Origin: Streptomyces caniscabiei
GTDB lineage: Bacteria > Actinomycetota > Actinomycetes > Streptomycetales > Streptomycetaceae
DNA: 64,000 nucleotides
Direction: 5' to 3'
Assembly (NCBI RefSeq): GCF_014930365.1
Contig: NZ_JABXWI010000008.1
Location: forward strand, 248,001 to 312,000
This document shows, in pieces, positions 6,892-14,833 of the stretch. Within the stretch, counting starts at the first letter, position 1. The number at the start of each line of letters is the position of its first letter. A program made the translations under genes and the position numbers. Under the pieces are notes generated by a model that saw nothing but the letters and a program-made list of their open reading frames with translations, made no database searches and had not been told where the DNA came from.

Positions 6892-8629
6892 GGTGCGCCG
6901 TGACGCGTCCCGCGGCACTGTGCACATGGCAGAGCAGCAGACAGACGTCGTCCTCGTGCTCCTCGTCCAGCAAAGGGGCGAGCAACTGGTCGGCCGACTC
7001 CTGGAGATCCCCGTCCAGCGTCGTGGACGGGAGCCCGCCGAGCGCCGTGGCCAGTTGTTCGATGCCCGGGTCGATCCCCAGGGCGCGTCTCTCCACCAGC
7101 CCGTCGGTGTAGAGCGCCAGGGTCGAACCGGGCGGCAGCGGCTCGGTGTGGTCGGCGATCTCCTGATGCAGCGGGATGCCGAGCATCGCGCCGGGTTTGG
7201 CGTCCAGGATCCGCACACCCCCGTCGGGCGAGCGCAGCACCGGCGGCGGATGGCCGGCGGCGGCCCAGGTGAGGGTGGGTTCGTGCGGATGGAACCGGGC
7301 GATGACGGCCGTGGCGTACAGGTCGGGCTGCAGATGGTGCAGGAACAGATGGAGATGGGTGAGGAGCTGGCCGGGGGTCTTGCCGTCGACCGCGTACGCG
7401 CGCAGCGCGGTCCGCAGCTGGCTCATCATCACCGCGGCGTGCAGACCGTGTCCGGTGACGTCGCCGATCACGGTGATCAGGCTGCCGTCGGGCTGCCGGA
7501 AGGCGTCGTACCAGTCGCCGCCGATGTTCAGGCCCCGTGTGGCCGGCAGATAGCGCGCGGCCAGCCGCAGCCCCGGCGTGGTGGGCAGCTCGGTGAGCAG
7601 GGCCCGTTGCAGGGTCTCGGCGATGTCGCGGTTGTGCTCGAAACGCCGGGCGTTCTCCAGCGCCACCCCCGCCCGCCGGGCGAGCTCGATCAGCATGAAG
7701 ACGTCGTCGGCGTCCCAGCGCTCGTCGTCGGGCGGCGACAGCGTCAGCACGCCCAGGGGCGCGCCCCGCGTCACCAGGGGCACGCACAGCAGCGGCCGGG
7801 TGGGGTCGAGCGCCGAGGGCGGATGGTCGTCGACCCCGGGCAGCTCACCGGGATGGTCGGCGGCGTACTGCGGCCGCCCGCGGCGAGCCGCGACGACGGC
7901 GGCGGCCGGACGCGGACCGCCACCGGCCACCTCGCCCTCCCCGTCGAACAGCCATACGTCGGCGCTGCGGGCGTACCGGGGCACCAGCAGGGACGGCAGC
8001 AGCCGCACGATCGCGTCCGGGTTGAGCGACGCGGTCAGGGCGGCGCTGGCGTCGGCGAGCAGGGTGAGCCGGCCGCGCGCGTTCTCGGCCTCCTTACGGG
8101 CCTGCTGCTCGGCGGCGAACAGTTCGCGCTGCGCCCGCCCGGCCGCGTCCAGCTCGGCGTGCAGGGCGAGGACGCCCTGGTTGGTCTGGTGCAGTTCCTC
8201 GCGGTGGAAGGCGACCAGCGCCTCCTTCTCGTCGAGCTTCTCCAGCAGCAGCGCCGCGTCCTCGTCCGCTCCGAACAGGGCCTCCGCGAGCGTCGTCGGA
8301 TCACCGGCCACATGCTCGCTGTCCGGCAGCCGTACCTCCTCCGAGCAGGCGACCGTCAGCCGCCACGGCTGCCGGTACTCGCCCGGCCGCCGGTTCGCCG
8401 ACGTCACCTCGACGAGGAACCGGCAGCCACCGGGCCGCGCCGTGACGGCCCGCGCGGTCAGCAGCCACGCGCCGCCCTTGGTCAGACACTGCCGCAGCTG
8501 CGCCGAGAGCACGGACACCAGCCGCGCCCGGTCGGTGGACGACACCCCGTGCGCGGTGGCCAGCCGTGCGGTGGCGATACGCGCCCGGGCGGCGTCGGTG
8601 ACGGAACGGACGGTCCAGGTACGGGTCAT
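6884..8629 (-). CDS. GAF/SpoIIE protein phosphatase (RsbU-like output)
   Basis: The 581-residue protein has four parts. A degenerate RsbT-like N-terminal region (1-115) is followed by a coiled-coil linker with the EELHQTNQGVLALHAELD signature (about 155-175). A GAF domain (about 200-345) precedes a C-terminal SpoIIE/PP2C domain (about 355-575) with intact metal motifs GGDWYDAF, GDVTGHG, LYTDGL and a final acidic EDDV. Such enzymes dephosphorylate anti-anti-sigma factors. It is the last gene of a six-gene operon and overlaps the preceding gene by four bases. The likely substrate is a STAS protein such as that encoded at 13436, but that is inference. Confidence 0.85.
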   Translation of the reverse strand: MTRTWTVRSVTDAARARIATARLATAHGVSSTDRARLVSVLSAQLRQCLTKGGAWLLTARAVTARPGGCRFLVEVTSANRRPGEYRQPWRLTVACSEEVRLPDSEHVAGDPTTLAEALFGADEDAALLLEKLDEKEALVAFHREELHQTNQGVLALHAELDAAGRAQRELFAAEQQARKEAENARGRLTLLADASAALTASLNPDAIVRLLPSLLVPRYARSADVWLFDGEGEVAGGGPRPAAAVVAARRGRPQYAADHPGELPGVDDHPPSALDPTRPLLCVPLVTRGAPLGVLTLSPPDDERWDADDVFMLIELARRAGVALENARRFEHNRDIAETLQRALLTELPTTPGLRLAARYLPATRGLNIGGDWYDAFRQPDGSLITVIGDVTGHGLHAAVMMSQLRTALRAYAVDGKTPGQLLTHLHLFLHHLQPDLYATAVIARFHPHEPTLTWAAAGHPPPVLRSPDGGVRILDAKPGAMLGIPLHQEIADHTEPLPPGSTLALYTDGLVERRALGIDPGIEQLATALGGLPSTTLDGDLQESADQLLAPLLDEEHEDDVCLLLCHVHSAAGRVTAHLN

Positions 8630-9693
8630 GGGAGGCGGTCCGGCGGGGAGGGGCTCAGTACGGCGACGGTGGTGTCGTCGCGGACCGGCCGGGCGGGGCT
8701 GCTCGCGTCGCGCACGATCACGGCGGCGATCACAGCGGGGTCGAGGGAGGGGCTGTGGGCGGCGGGCCCCGGGCTCCAGCGGCTGGGCAGACCGTCGCTG
8801 TGCAGCACGAGCAGACGGTCGTCCCCCCAGTCCGCCTCGTGCTGCGGAAGACGCGCGGCCCGGTGGGCGCCGACTATGCCGGGCCGGGACAGCAACGGCT
8901 GCCAGTCCGCGCCGGTGCGCAGCCTGGCCCCGATGTTGCCGACCCCCGAGAACAGCAACCGGCCGGCGGCGAGGTCGAGTTGGGCGACGGCGACGGCCGC
9001 GCCCCGGGTGTCGCGCAGTGCGCCCTCCAGTCGGCGCAGCAACTGGGCCGGGGGCAGCTCGGGAGCCCGGTACAGCTGCTCCACGGCCGCCGAGGAGGCC
9101 CGGGCCGCCGCCGGGCCGTGGCCCAGCCCGTCCGCCAGCATCAGCGTGATGAGATCGCCCGCCCGTACCCAGGACCAGGCGTCGCCGGAGAACTCCGCGC
9201 CGGCGAAGGGGACGTTGACACCGCCTGCCCGCACGCCCGGGACGGGGGAGGCCGGAGCGGGCCGGCGCACCGGCCGGGAGCCGAGCCGGGCCAGGGCGAT
9301 GGTGCCCCGGCCGACCGTGCTGTGCAGGTCGAAGTCGTCGGCGACCCGGCGGCAGGTGCCGAGGCCCGCGCCGAGCGACGACGTCGTCGAGAAACCGTCG
9401 CGCAGCGCGCCCGCGACGTCGCGCACCCCCGGCCCGTGGTCGATCGCCACGATCTGCACCATCGGGGCCGCACCGTCCGCCCGGTCCGGGTCGGGGCGGG
9501 AGACGACGTCCAGCAGTATCAGCCCGCCGCCGGCGTGCTTGAGCAGATTGGTCGCCAGCTCGGTGGCCACCAGCGCACAGCCCGCGGCACGGCCCGCGTC
9601 CAGCCCGGCCCGCGCCGCGGCCGCCTCGGCGGCCACCCGGGCGTCGCGCACCCGGGTGGAGTCGTGCACCGGCACCTCCCAGACCCGTGGCAT
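8626..9693 (-). CDS. RsbT-like kinase domain fused to RsbX-like phosphatase
   Basis: This 355-residue protein joins an N-terminal GHKL domain to a C-terminal PP2C/SpoIIE domain. The GHKL part has N-box TELATNLLKHAGGG near residue 45, DHGPGV, and the GAGLGTCRRVADDF lid. The PP2C part has LADGLGHGPAAA near residue 188, GVGNIG, LHSDGL and terminal RDDTTV. In Bacillus, RsbX resets the stressosome by dephosphorylating RsbR and RsbS. Here the phosphatase is joined to an RsbT-type module. ATG 9693 overlaps the stop of the rsbT-like gene (TGATG), and its end overlaps the next gene by four bases, so it is tightly coupled within the operon. Confidence 0.85.
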   Translation of the reverse strand: MPRVWEVPVHDSTRVRDARVAAEAAAARAGLDAGRAAGCALVATELATNLLKHAGGGLILLDVVSRPDPDRADGAAPMVQIVAIDHGPGVRDVAGALRDGFSTTSSLGAGLGTCRRVADDFDLHSTVGRGTIALARLGSRPVRRPAPASPVPGVRAGGVNVPFAGAEFSGDAWSWVRAGDLITLMLADGLGHGPAAARASSAAVEQLYRAPELPPAQLLRRLEGALRDTRGAAVAVAQLDLAAGRLLFSGVGNIGARLRTGADWQPLLSRPGIVGAHRAARLPQHEADWGDDRLLVLHSDGLPSRWSPGPAAHSPSLDPAVIAAVIVRDASSPARPVRDDTTVAVLSPSPPDRLP

Positions 9694-10133
9694 CAGCGCT
9701 CCTCGCGGGGGCGCGGGGCGCCCGACAGCCAGGACGTGACCGTCACCGTGGTCCCCGACCCGGCCCGGCTGTCGATCGTGAACTCGTGGACGAGCCGCCG
9801 GGCACCGCCCAGCCCCATCCCCAGCCCCTCGCCGGAGGTGTAGCCGTCGAGGAGGGCCTGGTCGAGGTCGGCGATGCCGGGCCCCTCGTCGCTGAACGTC
9901 AGCCGCAGTCCTCGTGCGCCGCCCCGGTCCACCGGGGCGCACTCCATCTGGCCCCCGCCGCCGTGGACCAGGGTGTTGCGGGCCAGCTCGCTGGCCGCGG
10001 TGACCAGCTTGGTCTGGTCGACCAGACCGAAGCCGAGCTGGGCGGCCGCCTGCCGCACATGCTGACGTACCCACACCAGATCGAGATCCGAGTGGATCGG
10101 CAGGCAGGCGGAGATGCCGCCGGCGGTCTGCAT
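9693..10133 (-). CDS. rsbT: RsbT-like serine/threonine switch kinase
   Basis: The 146-residue product is an RsbT-type GHKL kinase: N-box TAASELARNTLVHGGGG, G1 box FSDEGPGI, and G2/lid SGEGLGMGLGGARRLVHEF. In the known stressosome, RsbT phosphorylates RsbS and RsbR and is then released to activate a phosphatase. It directly follows rsbS and precedes the RsbT/RsbX fusion. ATG 10133 overlaps the rsbS stop as TGATG; the GTG at 10136 is an alternative. AGGAG lies eight bases upstream of the ATG. Gene order R-S-T supports the name. Confidence 0.85.
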   Translation of the reverse strand: MQTAGGISACLPIHSDLDLVWVRQHVRQAAAQLGFGLVDQTKLVTAASELARNTLVHGGGGQMECAPVDRGGARGLRLTFSDEGPGIADLDQALLDGYTSGEGLGMGLGGARRLVHEFTIDSRAGSGTTVTVTSWLSGAPRPREER

Positions 10134-10573
10134 CACGGACTCTCCTGGCGGGCGTGGACGCGGCGGGGGAAGGTCGGGTCCGGTTCGCCGAGGAGGCGCA
10201 GCGCGTCCTCGGTGCTGAGCGCGGTGCGCAGTCCCGGCAGGGTCAGACCGAGCTCCACCAGCGTGATCGCCACGGCCGGACGCATCCCGGCGACGACCGT
10301 CCCGGCGGCGAGCAGGCTCGTCTGGGCGGCGATGTCGCCGAGCACCCGGCCGAGGAAGGAGTCGACCATCTCCACTCCGGAGAGGTCGATCACCACACCC
10401 GTGGCTCCGCTGCGCGCGACCGTGTCGCTGATGTCCTGCTGGAGCTGCTCGGCCGCTCCGTCGTGCAGATCGCCCTGGAGCGACACCAGGAGCACATGGC
10501 CGATCTTGAGCACGGGGACGGGCGCCCCGTACGACGACGGGCCGCCGTGTGCGGCGAAGAGATCGCCGCTCAC
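10133..10573 (-). CDS. rsbS: RsbS-like STAS stressosome protein
   Basis: This 146-residue single STAS-domain protein contains VVIDLSGVEMVDSFLGRVLGDIA, matching the Bacillus RsbS phosphorylation segment (DSF serine, here about Ser72), and GMRPAVAITLVELGLTL, also an RsbS hallmark. RsbS is the scaffold that holds RsbT until phosphorylated. Compared with Bacillus RsbS it carries a short extra N-terminus and a C-terminal tail. GTG 10573 is the start; it overlaps the upstream rsbR stop by four bases, so translation is coupled. Confidence 0.88.
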   Translation of the reverse strand: MSGDLFAAHGGPSSYGAPVPVLKIGHVLLVSLQGDLHDGAAEQLQQDISDTVARSGATGVVIDLSGVEMVDSFLGRVLGDIAAQTSLLAAGTVVAGMRPAVAITLVELGLTLPGLRTALSTEDALRLLGEPDPTFPRRVHARQESP

Positions 10574-11532
10574 CTGTGCCCCGAACCGGCGCCGTCGCGG
10601 GTCACGATGTCCGTGCCCAGCTGCCGGAGCGCGTAGGCCAGGGCGTCCGCGAGGCTCGTGCGGGTCAGCACCGAGCTGAGGTCGATGCCCAGGTGGACGA
10701 TGGTCTGCGCGATCGGTGGCCGGATCCCGGAGACGATGCACTCGGCGCCCATCAGCCGGGCCGCCGCCACGGTCTTCATCAGGTGCTGGGCCACCAGCGA
10801 GTCCACGGTGGGCACCCCGGTGATGTCGAGGATGGCGAACCGGGCGTGCTGTTCGACGATGGAGTCCAGGAGCCGCTCCATCACCACCTGGCTGCGCGCG
10901 CTGTCCAGCGTGCCGATCAGGGGGACGGCGACGATGCCCTCCCACAGCTTGATCACCGGCGTGGCGACCTCCATCAGCTGCAGCCGCTGCCGGTGGATCA
11001 GCTCCTCGCCCTCGTTGAGCGCGGTCTCCAGCACGACCAGGCGCAGGGTGCCCATCAGAACCGTCAGCGTCGTGGTGCACTCGCGCAGATGCACCGCCGG
11101 CGCCGCGGCGAACTCGGCCAGCAGCAGATCGGTCACCGGCGGCCGCAGCGCGTCCACCTCGGCGGAGATCTGGGTGACCGTGGAGCCCGCCCGCGCCCGG
11201 GAGGCGGCCGTCCGCGCCAGCTGCTCCCGGACGACCTGGAAGCCGCCTGCTTCCGCGTCCTCCACGCTGTCCGAGGCGGCCACGGCGGCGAGCGCGTCCA
11301 CCACGGCCCGGCCCGCCTCCACCGCCTCGTCCCGGGAGTGGGTGAAGACGGTGCGGAACAGCGCGGCGTCGGCCCAGCGCTGGGCGATCTGTTCCTGGCG
11401 GTCGCGCAGGAACCGCGCCACCTCCTGCGTCGGTGTCAACTGCCGGTCTGCCGTGTCCTGTTCCGGCACGGATCTCTCCTCACTCGCTGGGGCGCCTCCC
11501 CGCTCCGGGGAACGACTGCTGGGCTGGTTCAT
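10570..11532 (-). CDS. rsbR: RsbR-like stressosome sensor protein
   Basis: The 320-residue product has a variable all-helical N-terminal half (about 1-190) and a C-terminal STAS domain. The linker/STAS start TPVIKLWEGIVAVPLIGTLDS and the RsbR-specific GIRPPIAQTIVHLGIDLSSV are clear. At the position of the Bacillus RsbR phospho-threonine region the sequence is GVPTVDSLVAQH, with serine. RsbR paralogues form the turrets and core of the stressosome and sense input through the N-terminal domain, whose ligand here is unknown. ATG 11532 overlaps the upstream SpoIIE-like gene's stop by four bases. Confidence 0.87.
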   Translation of the reverse strand: MNQPSSRSPERGGAPASEERSVPEQDTADRQLTPTQEVARFLRDRQEQIAQRWADAALFRTVFTHSRDEAVEAGRAVVDALAAVAASDSVEDAEAGGFQVVREQLARTAASRARAGSTVTQISAEVDALRPPVTDLLLAEFAAAPAVHLRECTTTLTVLMGTLRLVVLETALNEGEELIHRQRLQLMEVATPVIKLWEGIVAVPLIGTLDSARSQVVMERLLDSIVEQHARFAILDITGVPTVDSLVAQHLMKTVAAARLMGAECIVSGIRPPIAQTIVHLGIDLSSVLTRTSLADALAYALRQLGTDIVTRDGAGSGHR

Positions 11533-12713
11533 CGGTGCGACCGGTCGGCACCCCCTCGGCCGAACCAGTCGAGACAGACCACGAGCGCGTCGTCGTCCGC
11601 CACGGGGGTGCCGCGGTGACCGGAGAGCTCCCTGAGCACCGCGCCGGGGACATCGGCGGCGGGCAGCAGCCGGGTGGCGTTGACCGCGCGGGCCAGCGCC
11701 CGGTCCCCGTACGCCTCCCCGCCGGGTGTGGCGACGGAGTACACCCCGTCGCTGACGAAGACCAGCCGGTCGCCCGGTTCGAGCCGCAGGCGCTGAGCGG
11801 TGTACTCGGTCTCCTCGAACATGCCCAGCGGAAGCTGTGCCTCCAGTTCGACGGCGCTGACGCTCCCCTCGCGCAGCAGCAGCATCCGGGGCGAGCCCGC
11901 GTCGACGATCTCCAGGTCTCCGGTGACCAGGTCCAGGTCGAGCAGCAGCACCGACAGATGCTGGGCCCCGCCGTACTGGGCGTGCACGGCCTGGTCGGCG
12001 AGGGCGGCCTGCTCGGCGACGGGGACGCCGGCCCGGCGGGCGTTGCGCAGCGCGTTGATCCCCAGCTGGGTCAGCAGGGAGGCCTCGATGCCCTCGCCCA
12101 TGCCGTTGGTGACGTACAGCATCAGGTGGTCGGCGTCGGAGGACCAGTCGAAGTTGTCGCCGAAGATGGCATAGGCGGGCTCCAGTTGGCCGCCGAGCGC
12201 GTACTCGGCCCGGGTGGAGGAGCGGCCCGGCAGCAGCTGCCACTGCATCTCCGCCGCCAGGGTCAGCCGGCTGGAGCGGCGCGCCCGGAGGTACACGTCG
12301 GTGTCCCGCTCCGCGACGATCAGCTCGTGTCCCAGTACCTGGGCGAGCTCGGTCAGTTCGGCGAGGCATTCCTCGGCCTGTGCGGCGGACGGCAGCGTCA
12401 GCCGCAGCACGCCCAGCCGGTCACCGCGCACGGTGACCGGCAGATGGAGCCCCACCCGGTCGTCAGCGCGTTTCTCCACGTACGGCTCCTGCGCCCCGAA
12501 CGCCCGGCCGGCCGGGCCGTCGTGCATGGGCAGGGAGTCCGGCGGGTCCGGACGCGCGGAGGCCGGCCGGAGCACGGTGAGCGAGTAGTCGGCCAGGTAG
12601 AGCTCGACGTCCCGGGCCGACCAGTCGTCGGCCAGTACGTCGCTCAGAGCGTCCACCAGGTGGTGCGGAGCAGCGGAGCGAAGGGCTCGTTCGGCTGCCA
12701 CGAATCTGTTCAC
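11529..12713 (-). CDS. SpoIIE/PP2C-like protein with altered metal site
   Basis: This 394-residue protein starts the stressosome-like operon. A GAF-like N-terminal half is followed by a SpoIIE-type domain from about residue 165. The first motif is FGDNFDW and the later VSDGVYS and DDDALVV motifs are present. The motif normally reading DG(M/V)GxG is TNGMGEG (near residue 203), so one metal-binding aspartate is asparagine. From memory this variant recurs in a Streptomyces subfamily, so the loss may be functional rather than decay. The start is uncertain; GTG 12713 fits best but no clear ribosome-binding site is seen. It is divergent from a marR gene. Confidence 0.75.
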   Translation of the reverse strand: MNRFVAAERALRSAAPHHLVDALSDVLADDWSARDVELYLADYSLTVLRPASARPDPPDSLPMHDGPAGRAFGAQEPYVEKRADDRVGLHLPVTVRGDRLGVLRLTLPSAAQAEECLAELTELAQVLGHELIVAERDTDVYLRARRSSRLTLAAEMQWQLLPGRSSTRAEYALGGQLEPAYAIFGDNFDWSSDADHLMLYVTNGMGEGIEASLLTQLGINALRNARRAGVPVAEQAALADQAVHAQYGGAQHLSVLLLDLDLVTGDLEIVDAGSPRMLLLREGSVSAVELEAQLPLGMFEETEYTAQRLRLEPGDRLVFVSDGVYSVATPGGEAYGDRALARAVNATRLLPAADVPGAVLRELSGHRGTPVADDDALVVCLDWFGRGGADRSHR

Positions 12714-12776
12714 GATGTCGGATACGCCATTCTTGCCAGAGCTGACAGTGTTCGAGATGCCTGGAAGAGTGGTCCC

Positions 12777-13250
12777 GTGACTTCCTCCTCCAACCCGCGG
12801 CCGGACGAGGTGGCGCGTGTGACCTCCGAGGCGGCAGAGCTGCTGGAGGTCGTGTGGGGACGCGCCTCGACGGCACCGGTGTCCGCCTCCCAGCTCCGTG
12901 TGCTGTTCATCCTGGAGCACAACGACGGGATCAACCTGCGGATGCTCGCCGACGCCCTCGGCTCCACACCGCCCTCCACCAGCCGGCTCTGCGACCGGCT
13001 GGAGGCGGTGGGCTTCGTCGAGCGCCACGCCAGCGCGGCCAGCAGGCGCGAGCTGTGTCTGCGGCTGAGCCGGCGCGGGCGGTCGTACCTCGTGGACCTG
13101 CGTGCCCGACGCGAACGCGCCCTGCGGTCCGTGCTGGAGCAGATGCCGGCCGCGAAACGGACCGCGCTGGTGGAAGGGCTGGAGGCGTTCTGCGACGCCG
13201 CGGCGGCGCAGATCCACGGGGGCGACGCCACCGACGTGCGGAGCGCCTGA
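12777..13250 (+). CDS. MarR-family transcriptional regulator, paralogue
   Basis: The 157-residue winged-helix protein carries TPPSTSRLCDRLEAVGFVERHAS followed by a wing and the long C-terminal helix of MarR proteins. It resembles the MarR at 6466-6891 and the two bracket the rsb operon. It is transcribed divergently from that operon with only 63 bases between the starts, so it may control both directions. GTG 12777 is the start; GGAAGAG lies upstream. No ligand can be predicted. Confidence 0.85.
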   Translation: MTSSSNPRPDEVARVTSEAAELLEVVWGRASTAPVSASQLRVLFILEHNDGINLRMLADALGSTPPSTSRLCDRLEAVGFVERHASAASRRELCLRLSRRGRSYLVDLRARRERALRSVLEQMPAAKRTALVEGLEAFCDAAAAQIHGGDATDVRSA

Positions 13251-13334
13251 CCGCCGCCGACCCGGGTCCGGTCCGACAGCCTCATCACAACCCTTTCCAC
13301 GCTCTCGGCCCCCACGTTCACTCTGTTGCCTTCC

Positions 13335-13365
13335 GGCCATAGTTGTCAAACGACAACCATTGGCC
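13335..13365. promoter_or_regulatory. Palindrome GTTGTC-N4-GACAAC with GGCC flanks
   Basis: The core GTTGTC-AAAC-GACAAC at 13342-13357 is perfectly symmetric and is extended by near-symmetric GGCC flanks. It lies between the converging marR and anti-anti-sigma genes. The same half-sites occur with a 3-bp spacer in the palindrome at 949-975. It is too AT-rich in the core to be a normal Streptomyces terminator. The rest of the 13251-13435 gap shows nothing further. Confidence 0.45.
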
Positions 13366-13435
13366 ATGGGTATGTGCCGCCGCGCCGGCGGATGATGCCA
13401 AGCGGCAGTGCCCGTCGGTGCGTTGGAGGTGACGG

Positions 13436-13840
13436 CTATTCCTGCGTGGGCGGTTCGTCCGGAAGCGGGGCGACCTGCCCGGAGTCCACGGCGGCCAGCG
13501 CCTCGTCCACGCTGTCCACCGTGGTCACGGTGAGGCTCACGCCGGTGAGGTCGAGTATCCGTCGTACGGCCGGAGCCGGGGCGATCACATACACACCGCC
13601 CGGAATCTTCCGGACCTCCTGATAGGTCCGCAGGATGATGTTCATGCCGGACGAGTCCATGAAGGGAACGGCCGACACGTCCAGCAGGAAATGCCGTCGG
13701 CCGTGCCGCAGTTGGTTCGCCAGATGATGCTGCAGCTCGGTCGCCGTGTCGATGTCCAGTTCCCCTTCGATCGTGAGCAGCACGGCGTCGGCCCGGGGCA
13801 GATCGACCTTGATCGACAGGGGGTTGTGGGCAACGGACAC
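13436..13840 (-). CDS. STAS-domain anti-anti-sigma factor (RsbV-like)
   Basis: The 134-residue product is a single STAS domain with LTIEGELDIDTATELQHHL and the phosphorylation segment VPFMDSSGMNIILRTY. RsbV/SpoIIAA-type proteins bind and sequester an anti-sigma kinase when their DSSG serine is unphosphorylated. GTG 13840 is chosen because GGAGG lies seven bases upstream; the in-frame ATG at 13852 has no such site. It lies downstream of a sigma-factor gene on the same strand and also has its own SigB-type promoter at 13924-13948. SpoIIE-type phosphatases encoded nearby are plausible activators. Confidence 0.88.
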   Translation of the reverse strand: MSVAHNPLSIKVDLPRADAVLLTIEGELDIDTATELQHHLANQLRHGRRHFLLDVSAVPFMDSSGMNIILRTYQEVRKIPGGVYVIAPAPAVRRILDLTGVSLTVTTVDSVDEALAAVDSGQVAPLPDEPPTQE

Positions 13841-13923
13841 GAGAGCCTCCATGGGGGGTGCCGACCGGGGCGGGTGCCCCGGTTCACGAGTTCGACGCAT
13901 CGCCCGGCGACGCGCCCGTGCGC

Positions 13924-13948
13924 ATACCCGCGAATCGCGCGGGCACAC
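13924..13948 (-). promoter_or_regulatory. SigB-type promoter of the anti-anti-sigma gene
   Basis: On the minus strand GTGT (13948-13945) and GGGTAT (13929-13924) are 15 bases apart, matching GNNT-N14-16-GGGTAC/T. The site lies between the sigma gene stop (13958) and the STAS start (13840), leaving an untranslated leader of roughly 77 bases. It has the same layout as the promoters at 6432-6456 and 20643-20667. Confidence 0.6.
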
Positions 13949-13957
13949 GGGCCCCGA

Positions 13958-14833
13958 TCAGGCGACTCCGGGTTCCAGCAGGCCCGCCCGCAGCCGCTTG
14001 ATGATGCGGCTGATCAGCCGTGACACATGCATCTGGGACACCCCGAGCTGCTCGGCGATCTGCGACTGGGTCTGTTCCTCCACGAACCGCAGATGCAGGA
14101 TCCGCCGCTCACGGTCGTCGAGTTCGGCGATCAGCGGCGCCAGCGAGTGGAAGTCCTCCACGAGTTGCATCGCGTGGTCCTCCTCGCCGATGAGGTCGCC
14201 GAGCACGGTGTCGCCGTCCTCGCCGCTGTCGGAGGTGAGCGCCGCGTCGAGCGAGGAGGTGTTGTAGCCGTTGGACGCCTTGCGCGCCTCGATGACCTCC
14301 TCCTCGGACAGCGACATCAGTTCCGACAGCTCACGTGTCGTCGGCATCCGGCCCAGCCGGGACTGCAACTCGTCCGTCGCCCGGGCCAGCTCCACCCGCG
14401 CCTCCTGCAACCGCCGCGGCACATGCACCGCCCAGCTGGTGTCCCGGAAGAACCGCTTGATCTCGCCGACGATGTACGGCACGGCGAACGTGGTGAACTC
14501 CACCTCCCGGGACAGCTCGAACCGGTCGATGGCCTTGATCAGCCCGATGGTCCCCACCTGGACGATGTCCTCCAGGGAGTCCTCGCGCCCGCGGAAGCGG
14601 GAGGCGGCGTACCGCACCAGCGAGAGATTCATCTCGATGAGCGTGTTGCGTACGTACTGATAGGTGTGGGTGCCCTCGTCCAACATGGCCAGCCGGTCGA
14701 AGAACTGCCGGGACATCTCCCGGGCATCCTTGGGCCTCACCTGTGACGGGTCCTCGATCAGGGGCAGGTCCACCCCGTCCGTCATGACCCTCCCCCGTGC
14801 CGTGGCCGTTGTACCTGCCGTCACGGCTGCCAT
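13958..14833 (-). CDS. SigB/SigF/SigG-family RNA polymerase sigma factor
   Basis: This 291-residue sigma factor has region 2 (LVRYAASRFRGREDSLEDIVQVGTIGLIKAIDRFE and TTFAVPYIVGEIKRFFRDTSW), region 3 (ELARATDELQSRLGRMPTTRELSELMSL) and region 4 (SQIAEQLGVSQMHVSRLISR). The family controls general stress and late development in Streptomyces. The start at ATG 14833 follows GGGGTGGA; an upstream ATG at 14869 would add 12 residues. It is immediately upstream of a STAS gene, and divergent from a second sigma-factor gene. Confidence 0.9.
   Translation of the reverse strand: MAAVTAGTTATARGRVMTDGVDLPLIEDPSQVRPKDAREMSRQFFDRLAMLDEGTHTYQYVRNTLIEMNLSLVRYAASRFRGREDSLEDIVQVGTIGLIKAIDRFELSREVEFTTFAVPYIVGEIKRFFRDTSWAVHVPRRLQEARVELARATDELQSRLGRMPTTRELSELMSLSEEEVIEARKASNGYNTSSLDAALTSDSGEDGDTVLGDLIGEEDHAMQLVEDFHSLAPLIAELDDRERRILHLRFVEEQTQSQIAEQLGVSQMHVSRLISRIIKRLRAGLLEPGVA

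Noticed and set aside
13342-13373. GGGTAT at 13368 as another SigB-type promoter.
   Set aside because: No GNNT lies 14-16 bases upstream, and transcription would run only into the end of a converging gene.
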